From Acarospora socialis (lineage: Eukaryota > Ascomycota > Lecanoromycetes > Acarosporales > Acarosporaceae), in the NCBI GenBank assembly GCA_025617375.2, contig JAMYGW020000008.1:434001-498000 (forward strand): a stretch of 64,000 nt of DNA. Direction: 5' to 3'. Below, in pieces: positions 25,024 to 33,143 of this stretch. Below the pieces are notes generated by a model. That model was not told the origin of the DNA, did not search any database, and saw nothing but the letters and a program-made list of their open reading frames with translations. The translations under genes were made by a program, and so were the position numbers. How positions within the stretch are numbered: position 1 is the first letter of the stretch; every line of letters starts with the position of its first letter.

Positions 25024-26943
25024 CTAGAAACAAAGCATAATCTTATGCACCATTGCAATATGATTTTTGAAAGACTGTTTATTCAGTAAAACCTTAGTCA
25101 GTCATCTTGTCTTACACATTTCACAAAAAATCTTCTGACCAGGTGCAAGTATCTGAAGATGGTATTCAACATGATTTCTCATCTTATTGACATTGCACAA
25201 CCTTCTTGTTCATTCTCAGTAAGACTTGACTTTGTTATCTATGCAAATAGAGCACTGAGTTGACTCACAGATCTCAGAAAATGACTCTGTTCTGATCTTT
25301 GAGATATCTTCTACTTTGTTCTGCTTTGAGATGAATTTGTGTCTGTCTCAATGCTGGCTTTCTTGTTGATTGCACAGCACTGTTCTAGCTTTGATGACAT
25401 TAATTCATCAAGTGAGCTTTTCATGATTCATCAAGAGAGTCACAGAATTGCATGTTAGCTGAATGATGAGATTCTGTTCTGCAACTTTGTATACTTTTTG
25501 TTCTGAATGAGTGGCATTTTTGAAGAGCTCTTGAAAAGAAGAGTCAGCAAATTGAGCATTAAGCTTCAATGTATTGGTGTTTCTGAAGTGTCTCTTTTGA
25601 GTTTTCTTAATAAGTCTGACTTGAAGCTCTGTTCTGACACAGCTCAAGACAGTATTTGTCTGTCTTTTCTGCTTGTATAGTTTGATCTCTTGAGTCTTCT
25701 CAATGCTTGAATATTTTTGCATTCTGATTTTGACAGTTAGAGCTTTACTCTTTCTTTGCAGTCTGATGACTCTGAGATGATTCATAAGCTTTTGTGACTG
25801 TTCAGCAGACAACTTCATTGATGCAGTGAAATCAATCATCAAGTTCATGAGTCTGATCATCTTTTGCACAGTCTCATCAAACAGATGTCTCAGAAAAGCA
25901 ATCTGTGTGTTGAATTGAATTTTCTGATCAAGATAGTATTGCACTGTGTTCAAGTGATGATTCATGATCTGATCTTGTACTGAGATCAACATCTTGTCTG
26001 TTCATTACTTCAGAATAGTCTCTTCACTTTGATTAAAAAGAAAGAAGAAAAAGAGAAAAGAAGTTAAGAAAGAGAATAAAATACTGTTGACAGCATTGCA
26101 GAGATCACATTGAACTATGTATTGAGTGAAGAAATGCTCTAGATCTGATTTCAGTTCAAGTTGTTTGATGTAGTGAATTCATGTGCTGAAATGAAGAAAC
26201 TTCATGACTGACATTTCATACTCATTCAATAAGCTGATAGACTGACAGAAGATCAAAATATTCAGCATGCTGCTTTCTTATTTCAACATGATGCTCTTCT
26301 TGCTCATCAATATCTGAATTTAATATATATTATCAATGTTCTGCATGAACTTTGAAGCAAATGCATTGTTGTGACATGTCAAAAAAAAAATATGTTCAAG
26401 AAGACAAAGCAGAGAGTCATTCTCTTTCTCAATAACAAAACTCTTTCTAAACAGTCACTAGGTCAGTTTAGTAAAGACACTGTAAGACATCTCAGTTGCT
26501 TACATCTGAGATCAATTATCTTCTTCTTTAGTGTGAAGCAATGTGATCTTCATCAACACAATATTGACTTTCTCAGAAATGAAATTTCAGACAATAATGA
26601 TGCTGATATGTCTGTAGAGTATGGATTTTGTTTTGTTGATTTTTGTCTCACAGTCATCATCAGTACCACTGTCACTGTCATAATTCACATCAATATTGCT
26701 CTTTTCATCTATTTCACTATTCATATTGTTGTCACTGTTCATATCACTGTCTCTGTTGATGACAAAGTCACTATTCATGTTGCTGTCATTACTATCACTG
26801 CTACTGTCACTGTCTATAATGATGTCACTGTCAGTGTAGCTGTTGCAGTCATCATTGTCATCATTGTCAATATTGTTCTTGACATTGTTGTCTGTGATTT
26901 TGATGTCATCAGTGTCATTAAATTTCAATCTTGTATCAAACAA
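25024..26943 (-). pseudogene. DUF3435 (tyrosine-recombinase-like) protein fossil with C2H2 tail
   Basis: About 640 codons in one minus-strand frame, ending at TAG 25,024-25,026. In order: an acidic Asp/Ser/Asn-rich loop (26,590-26,943); MKITLLHTK; DNxxFASKF...NIDNIY; KKSIMLK and MLNILIFCQS (expected KSIxLKWKESMLDxPIFRQ); a CNAV block where RGxxNAV is expected; a possible intron at about 26,035-26,095; QIMNHHLNTVQYYLDQ, containing the position of the catalytic Tyr; KRHFRNTNTLKLNAQF; and a C2H2-like end (CSIC, HVEYH, CEMC, HIAMVH). This is the FluG/DUF3435 architecture (PF11917), the family that includes captains of Starship elements. The N-terminal part is missing: upstream coding is lost within about 100 bp of the Gypsy G1 remnant. 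The lambda-integrase-type Arg appears mutated (Gln). Confidence 0.8.
26640..26930. repeat. Low-complexity (t)cactgt(c) tract inside the DUF3435 fossil
   Basis: Repeated gtcactgt, gttcatat and catcattgtc words read on the minus strand as Ser/Asp/Asn runs. The related fossil near 50.3 kb has a similar shorter tract (atcactgtcactgtca), so it belongs to the protein and is not an independent satellite. Confidence 0.6.
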
Positions 26944-27079
26944 TGAGCATGATTAACAGTCAGTGAAGACAGCAAGAAGCAGTGCTGTGAATATTTAAAC
27001 CTGTTGATGCTCATCAGAAAACATCACATTGTTTTAAACTCAATGAGTAACAAGAATCAGGTAAAGATTGTCAATATAC

Positions 27080-30040
27080 ATTACTGGTTTTGCTTGTGAA
27101 AGTTGACAGTTATTTTACTAAAACTTTTTTTAATATATAAAATGCATTCTTCTGTTTCTGTTTTCAATGTTATTTTTTACTTTTGTGTGTCAAATATATA
27201 AAAGATTTTACAATTTCTGCATAATTCAGTACAAACTTTTGATAGTAGTTTATTAATTTTAAAAAGATTTGTACTTTCTTAATTTTGTACAGTGTAAATC
27301 AATCTTAAACTGTCTGTATCTTTACTGAGTTTTTCTTGATCTGTTTAGATTAAATAATATACTTTAAAAACTTAATTTTTTTAATTTTAAATTTGCTCTT
27401 TGACTTTTTCACATACAAAGCTCTTTTATTAAGCTTTTTAAATACTTTGTACACATGTTTGCAGTGTATTTCAAAATTATCTGAGTATATTAAAATATTA
27501 TTCAAGTATGTAATTACAAAATCATTGAAATACTCTCTTAACATGTCATTGATAAGTTATTGAAAGATTGTTGATGTATTTTTTAAATCTAAATAACATA
27601 ACAATATACTTATAATGTTTATATCTTATTCAGAACACTGTCTTTCATTCTTTATCTTTTTTTATATATATATAGTAATATGTTTTCTTCAAATTCAGAT
27701 TTATAAACTATTTAACTCTTACTAATCTGTCTTGTAGTTCTTTAATCAACAGTAAAAAATAATTATTTTAAACAGTGATTTCATTTAATCATTTATAGTC
27801 AACACACAGTCATTTGATATCATTTGATTTGAATATAAAAAGTATTGAATAATCAGTTAATGACTTTGATAATTATATAAATTCTTTTTTTAAATTTTCA
27901 TTAAAATAAATCTAAATTTTCTTGAGTTAATCTTCACTCATTAAGTATAAAGACATTTATTGAGAATTTCTGTTCTTTATAAATAATATTCTGTAATTTT
28001 ATAACTTATACTCTGATAAACTCATCTCTGATTGTTTAAAAATCTTATATATGTTTTTTATTATATACAATTGTTTATTAATTCAATTAATTCTAAAGTT
28101 CTTTTTGTGTAATCAAAGCATCTCTAGTATAATGCTATATTAATTAATTTTTAAAATATTAAATCTTATTTTCTGTAATTCATCAAGTATTATAACTTTA
28201 ATATAGATCTTATTGTGAATTTATTTACTATCTTTATTAATTATAAATACTTTTATAAGCTTTAATACTCATCATAATGTTAATTTATGTTATCTAATGA
28301 CTTCTGCTAAGATGTAATTATTAATTACTTTTAAATTTATTAAAGCTCTTAGTCTTTTTGCATTCTTAATATTGATGTTAATTCATTTTTTATGATCATT
28401 GCTGTCAACTTAAAATATTAAAAGCTTTTTTTTTTAATTTTGTTGAAAAAGCTTCAAGTTGTTTGAACTTATTATAGTCTCTTTCTCTTTAGATTATTTT
28501 GATTTTATGTAAAGCATTTTATATTTTTACAGCTTTGTAAATCATTGAGATTCTTATTCTCAGTTCATTAGATGTATGTATTCTTCATTATTTTTTTTGA
28601 TGATTCTTTCAAAATATAGTTGTAAATTATATTTCTTATATTCTTTTTAAAACATGTTTCAAAGTGCTTTCACTCTGTTTAGAAACTCAGGTGACAGATA
28701 GTTTTCTTTATATATTTATTGACTGTAATTTGAGATATTTTGTCTCACTGATATGCTTATTCTGACTTAATAGCATCTGTTTAATCTTTTATTTATTGTT
28801 GCTTTACAGATGTCTGTTGTGATTTTGTTAAGTGATTTCTTCATTTTTACAATGATTTTTTGCTAAAGTGCCTGCTTCTTAACTTGTTGTTGAGCATCTA
28901 GTGCTATTATCTGTACTTGTGAGTATTCTTTCTTTGATTTAAATTTTATGTTAAACTCTTATTCATTAACTTTGTTTGAGTTTGTGTCTGAATTCAGACT
29001 CATTCAGATACTATTACTGTAGTATTTTTCTTTTTGAGTACTGTAAGTATTAGTTTCTTTAATCTTGTCTTTGTTGTCAGTTCTAAGAACAACTTTATTA
29101 AGAATAGCTAATTTCTTCAGCTCTTTTTTATCTCATTTCATTATTTATAGAATTTCTGAGTTTTCTGAGTCAGTATATTTGTTACATTTCTTCTTAAGCT
29201 TTTGTGAGTACTATTTAGCTCTGTCTTTTAATAACATATACATCAGACAATTATTATCATAGTAAGTTATTTAAATTAGAGTGTCATGCACAACATTATA
29301 ATCTGTTGATGTGACTTTTTTTTTCTTATGTTGAGACTTCTTGCAGTTTTTTGCAAGATGTTCAGTTTATTTACAATTATAACATTTGTGACTCTTTAAT
29401 CATTAAATGTAAGACTTAGTAAACTAATCATCATGTTATTTATACTTCACTGATCTAACTTTTGATTTTTGATCACACTTCTTAATTATATTAAGATTCA
29501 TTGAATCTTCTTGTGATCTAGTGATGAAATGTCTTTCTCTTTACATTCTGAATATCACACATAATTTTATCTTCTTTATCTGTCATTTTCATTGTCAACT
29601 GTCAATGTTGATGAAGATATTTATTATATCTTGAAATTTCTCTGAACAATCTCTTCTTGCTATCTTGTCTTTGATAGTATTGCTCAGTTCTTAGTAATAT
29701 GCTGACACTAGAACATCATTGTCTCAATTGATTAGAGCTGCAATGCACTAAAACTTGATGACATACTTCACTGCTGATTTACTCATACATAAAATGTGCA
29801 GTCATTGTTCTGCTGCTCTTTTCTCATCAATTACTTCAAAAGTTCATCAAAGTTCTCTCTTAAATTTGCTGAAGTCATTAAAAATGCTGTCTTCATTGTG
29901 TGTCTGTTCTGTGAATGACTTCTCTAAAAACTTGTGCAGTTTTGAGTCAATTCAGTTGAACACTGCATTCTTCAGATATGTTGCTGTGTACAGATCTTTG
30001 TTCATGTCTGACAAGAACTTCTTTTGATTAAATTCTATAT
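27080..30040 (-). pseudogene. Hypermutated gag-pol remainder of G1
   Basis: Extremely AT-rich, with stop codons in every frame. The RT YxDD region at 27,350-27,544 and the sequence around 27,120-27,250 align with the equivalent part of G3 (60,110-60,550), and the gag end at 29,760-30,040 still aligns with the gag of G2 and G3. The degree of decay is greater than in G2 and G3. Confidence 0.75.
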
Positions 30041-30281
30041 ATAACTTGAGCTTTGCTAAGAAGCTTTGCAGCTTTCCTTGTTCTCCACTGAATGTGTCTG
30101 GTGGCGGTACATTTGGTATGTTGGTTGTTGCTTGAAGTGGCTCTAGTCCTGCTAGGTTGACTTGACTTGTTGAGGCTGCTTTCTGTGCGTTGTGCAAAGT
30201 CTGTTGCACTAGCTGTGGATGTGGTGCGCTGGCTGGAGCACTGGCTGGCCCAGCTGGGGTTGGTTTTGGAGTTGCCGACAT
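29952..30281 (-). CDS. gag: Gag N-terminal segment of G1 (unmutated start)
   Basis: An ATG-started minus-strand frame of 109 codons. Residues 1-60 are Pro/Ala/Gln/Ser-rich, as in many fungal Gypsy Gag proteins, followed by PPDTFSGEQGKLQSFL and LKLYIEFNQKKF, the start of the retrotransposon gag fold. The frame ends at a TGA where Trp (AFNW) is expected, so the stop is mutational and the natural protein was longer. The first about 75 codons contain CG, CC and GG and look unmutated. From about 30,060 downwards the DNA is progressively AT-shifted. The N-terminal 60 residues do not resemble the Gag starts of G2 and G3, whereas the mutated part does. Confidence 0.75.
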   Translation of the reverse strand: MSATPKPTPAGPASAPASAPHPQLVQQTLHNAQKAASTSQVNLAGLEPLQATTNIPNVPPPDTFSGEQGKLQSFLAKLKLYIEFNQKKFLSDMNKDLYTATYLKNAVFN

Positions 30282-30298
30282 CGTATCCTTATATTGTA

Positions 30299-30340
30299 AC
30301 GTATATCCCTGCTACCTGGCCACCCCGGCTACTTGGCCAC
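30299..30340 (+). repeat. Left terminal inverted repeat of the Fot1-like element
   Basis: 42 bp starting ACGTATATCCCTG, preceded by the TA duplication at 30,297-30,298. Four mismatches to the reverse complement of the right end, at element positions 6, 14, 17 and 35. Confidence 0.92.
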
Positions 30341-30370
30341 CCTACCTCTAACTAACCACCATTATTCAAA

Positions 30371-32275
30371 ATGGAATTGCGCAACAACGACGTGCAATTG
30401 GCTCTTGCAATTACAGATCTAGAGTCACAGGATACACCCAATTACAATGTAACCGCGAAGAAGTACGGAATCGCACGATCAACACTCCGCAGGCGGTTCA
30501 AAGGCGAAACCGTCTCGGTTCAGCAACACCACGCCGAGAGGCTCCAGTGCCTCAACACCATCCAAGAAGAGACTTTAATAAGTCAAATTAACAAGCTAAC
30601 TCACCTGGGATGCCCACCAACCCCCCAGATCATGAGAAACCTGGCCCAGGCGATCATAGGACGCACTGTTGGCAAGAACTGGCATTCAGCGTTTATCAAA
30701 CGTCATAAAAATAGGCTTAAAAGCCTTTATCTACACAACATAGACAATGATCGTCAGAAGGCCGAATACAGGCCTATGTTTGAGCATTATTTTGCACTAG
30801 TGAGTGCTTTTTAAAGTATGACTACTCCCTCATTACAGACTAACTATCTATGCTTCTAGCTGTCTCACACCATCGAGAACTACAACCTTACCGCCGAAAA
30901 CATATACAACTTCGACGAGAAGGGGTTCATGATTGGGGTAGGAAGCATAATGAAAAGAGATGTCACTGTGGAACAACTACAATCAGGGAAATTATCAGGA
31001 GCAAAGCAGGATGGCAATCGGGAGTTTATTTCCTTACTTGCCTGCATTTGTGCAGACGGCAGTTGCTGTCCGCCTGCTCTTGTCTATCAAGGAAAGTCCC
31101 ACGACTTACAAAGCTCCTGGATAGAGGATCTGCAGGAGAGCCAGCTGGCCTTTTTTGCGGCATCTGAGCGAGGATGGACAAACGATGCCCTTGGTCTTCA
31201 ATGGTTAGAGCAGCTGTTTGATCGATACACCAAGGATAAAGCAGGCAATCGACGCCGATTGCTTATCCTGGATGGACATTCCAGTCATGTTAACATGGCG
31301 TTCATTGACTCAGCTCACAACAAAAGAATTATTGTTATGATTCTACCTCCACATTCCACACACCGACTACAGCCATTGGATGTTGGGCTTTTTGGGCCAT
31401 TATCCACGGCATATTCACACCAGCTGAACACCCTGATTCACAACAGCATGGGCCTGGTATCCATGACAAAGAGATTGTTCTGGCCGCTCTTCTGGCAGGC
31501 CTGGACTGAGGCATTTACGCCGAAAAATGTCATGTCGGCTTTCAAAACTACAGGTATCTGGCCCCTTGACCCTGACGTGATCTTAACAAAAATGAAAAAG
31601 ATTACACCGCCGCCACCTGACCTCACAGAGTCAGTCAAGACACCTTCAACTTCGCGAGGACTCCGTCGGCTTCACCGCAAGATAAAACAGGAGCCAACGG
31701 ACGGCAATAACCTTGACAAGCTTCTCCGTGCCAGCGAAAGACTGGCTGCCCGGCAGGAGATCCTCGCTCATGAGGTAATGGGCCTTAGACAGGCCATTCA
31801 GCATGAAAAGGGGAAGAGGAATCGGGGCAAACGGCTCAACCTAGTTGGAGATAAGGCTGGTGGACCAATCCTGTTCAGTCCAGATCAGGTTTTACGGGCA
31901 AGGACGGTTCTGGAGCAGAAGGAGCAGGAGGAAGTGGACAGGAAGGCTAGGATAGAGGCAAGGAAGGTGGCAGCAATGGTTGCACGTGAGAAAAGAGCAC
32001 AAGAAAAGGTAGAGAAGGCAGAGGCAATGGCTTTACGACGCCAGGAGAGAGTGGCAGAAAAGGCCCAATTGGCGGAGGAACGCGCGGCGCAAAAGGAGGC
32101 AAAGAAGGCTTTTATGACATCACAGACTCTAGACAAGAGTCCAAAGAAGGCCGTTACAAAGCGCAAAAGGGCTACGACAATCCGGGATGAGGTGGTGGTG
32201 GTAGAGGAGGAGGAGGAGGTTAAAATAGGCCTACAGGGTAGATCGATTAAACTACCACGTCGTTATAAACATTAG
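30371..32275 (+). CDS. Fot1/Pogo-family DDE transposase, two exons
   Basis: Exons 30,371-30,799 and 30,860-32,275 join into 614 codons. N-terminus: a Psq-type helix-turn-helix (about residues 10-48, with AKKYGIARSTLRRR), then a CENP-B/Tc5-type DNA-binding domain (about 60-125, with GKNWHSAFIKRH). The catalytic DDE_1 core follows, with Asp162 in YNFDEKGF, Asp281 in LLILDGHSSH and Asp317 in LQPLDVGLF. That gives 35 residues between the last two, the DD35D spacing of Fot1/Pogo. The C-terminus (about 400-614) is a long Arg/Lys/Glu/Ala coiled coil with basic patches and an acidic run near the end. All catalytic residues are present and there is no mutational stop, so the protein looks functional. 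It acts in the nucleus by cut-and-paste at TA sites. Confidence 0.92.
30800..30859 (+). other. 60-bp spliceosomal intron in the transposase gene
   Basis: Starts GTGAGT, ends CTTCTAG, with a GACTAAC branch-point-like word at 30,838-30,844, about 16 bases before the acceptor. Without splicing the frame ends at a TAA four codons into the intron. Splicing joins ...EHYFAL to LSHTIENY..., the sequence expected in Fot1-type transposases, in frame. The size and signals are typical of filamentous ascomycetes. Confidence 0.9.
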
Positions 32276-32399
32276 AGTTTAATGAATTGATCATTGTTAC
32301 TACACTGAGACAGCTATTAACAGTGTTTATTTGAGCTTAAAAGCTTCTTGTTTGCGTGCGCAATAATCAATTGAATTTGGGTTGTTAATAATGTGTAAA

Positions 32400-32441
32400 G
32401 TGGCCATGTAGCCGGGGTGGCCAAGTAACAGGGATCTACGT
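32400..32441 (-). repeat. Right terminal inverted repeat of the Fot1-like element
   Basis: 42 bp ending ...CAGGGATCTACGT, followed by TA (32,442-32,443). It matches the left end inverted at 38 of 42 positions. Confidence 0.92.
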
Positions 32442-32456
32442 TAAGGGTGTTCAACG

Positions 32457-32774
32457 TGTTACGTCCCGATCTGAGCTTCCTCGGATATGTGGGTCTAGAG
32501 GTTTAGAGCTTGTGATATAAGGCGTTGGTCAGGCACTCGTCTCCTATGGGTAAACCAGTAGATAGTATAATACTAAGATTCAAGTTGAACACAATCGTTT
32601 CCATAAGGGAAACAATCCTACTATATAGGTGGGTTCTCACAGTGCCAAGCCCATGAGCTCACCTCCTCACCATTGTGAGCTGTGAGCCCTCACTTCCTCA
32701 CTCTGTGAGCAGGTGAGCGGCGAAAGAGATAATCCTCTACCCACACCTTGTCCTAATGAGGTGTGGCCGTAACA
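32457..32774 (-). repeat. Unmutated 318-bp LTR of Gypsy G1
   Basis: Begins TGTTACG and ends CGTAACA on the plus strand, so it has short inverted ends with TG...CA termini. Its reverse complement aligns with both LTRs of G2 (each 318 bp). Examples are CTATATAGTAGGATTG against the decayed ctatatagtagagtca, and ATTGTGTTCAACTTGAAT against attgtgttcaacttaaat. CpG, CpC and GpG are common here and absent in the G2 LTRs. Next to it, the leader words TTGAACACCC and TTACAATATAAGGATA resemble ttgaatattc and ttacaatataatgagta of G2, with the Fot1 element in between. Confidence 0.88.
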
Positions 32775-33143
32775 AAAATGATAAATCTTAAAACATTATT
32801 CTAAATAAATAAATAATAATCTTACTTATCTATAAGGTTAGTAAACAAAAAGAATAGTTTTAATTTAAAAATAAAAATAAAACTTATTTTAAGAGCTTTT
32901 GAAAATAGAGATTATAATAAGAGTTATAAAAAATTAATAAAAAAAGTAACGAAGTTTTGAAGGTCAAAGACAACAATTTTAGAACTGAAGCATCTGATTA
33001 ATGAGATGAGCTCACAGCCTGATGATTGTTCAGCTGTCTTGATACTTAGCGGTGGTGACAGCCTGGCTCCCTCCCAAAAAGATTTTCCTCTTCACAACTG
33101 TTCTCAAGCTCTACGCTACTCTCTGTGACCCAGTGCCGCAGCT
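32775..33143. other. AT-rich spacer and 5' flank of the HET gene
   Basis: 32,775-32,960 is A/T-rich with short homopolymers and no ORF. From about 33,000 composition returns to normal, with a pyrimidine-rich stretch (CCTCCCAAAAAGATTTTCCTCTTC) about 70 bases before the HET start, of the kind often seen upstream of fungal transcription starts. No clear TATA element. Confidence 0.5.

Larger units (their letters stand above)
1..27050. other. Hypermutated accessory block, state 1 (CpG/CpC-depleted)
   Basis: Reading through the block I find essentially no CG and few CC or GG dinucleotides, while CA, TG, TC and GA are abundant. Stop codons in otherwise coding-like frames are mostly TGA where Trp is expected. 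Conserved residues are changed as C-to-T or G-to-A would change them (Asp to Asn, Gly to Glu/Lys/Ser, Pro to Leu, Arg to Gln/Cys). I infer RIP-like cytosine mutation of a gene-bearing segment. Stretches not covered by an entry below (about 650-1,590, 2,310-3,710, 4,110-5,390, 6,080-7,600, 8,160-8,880, 9,245-12,270, 13,050-15,310, 18,510-20,540 and 23,020-23,690) have the same texture and short open frames. I recognise nothing in them. Confidence 0.85.
30299..32441 (+). mobile_element. Intact Fot1/Pogo-type DNA transposon
   Basis: 2,143 bp bounded by inverted repeats at 30,299-30,340 and 32,400-32,441, which match at 38 of 42 positions. The outermost bases are ACGTA(t/g)ATCCCTG. It is flanked by TA on both sides (30,297-30,298 and 32,442-32,443), the target duplication of the Tc1/mariner/Pogo superfamily. 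It contains one spliced transposase gene with no internal stop or frameshift. Composition is normal and CpG-containing, unlike the DNA on either side. It inserted into the leader of Gypsy G1 between the LTR and gag. Confidence 0.95.
27080..32774 (-). mobile_element. Gypsy LTR retrotransposon G1, 3'-truncated, half hypermutated
   Basis: Read on the minus strand: 5' LTR (32,457-32,774), a short leader, gag starting at ATG 30,281, and pol decayed down to about 27,080. Reverse transcriptase is recognisable at 27,544-27,350 (FVITYLNNILIYSDN, expected YLDDILIYS; then KKSKSKF). RNase H, integrase, chromodomain and the second LTR are absent, so the element is truncated at about 27.1 kb, beside the DUF3435 fossil. 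The leader carries a Fot1-like insertion. 30,040-30,281 and the LTR have normal GC with CG and CC, whereas 27,100-30,040 is in state 2. Distances from gag start to RT match those of G3. Confidence 0.85.

Noticed and set aside
26371-26946. A 191-codon plus-strand frame rich in Val/Ile/Thr.
   Set aside because: It is the complement of the acidic Ser/Asp region of the DUF3435 fossil, which has the stronger evidence on the minus strand.
1-27050. TGA read as Trp, suggesting mitochondrial DNA or an alternative genetic code.
   Set aside because: The families seen (HET, DUF3435, kinase, Gypsy) are nuclear. TGG is used normally in the transposase and HET gene at 30.4-35.0 kb, and TGA-for-Trp comes together with loss of CpG/CpC and other C-to-T effects.
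31438-32166. Minus-strand frames opposite the transposase.
   Set aside because: Shadows of the transposase coding sequence. The sense strand has complete domains and splice signals.
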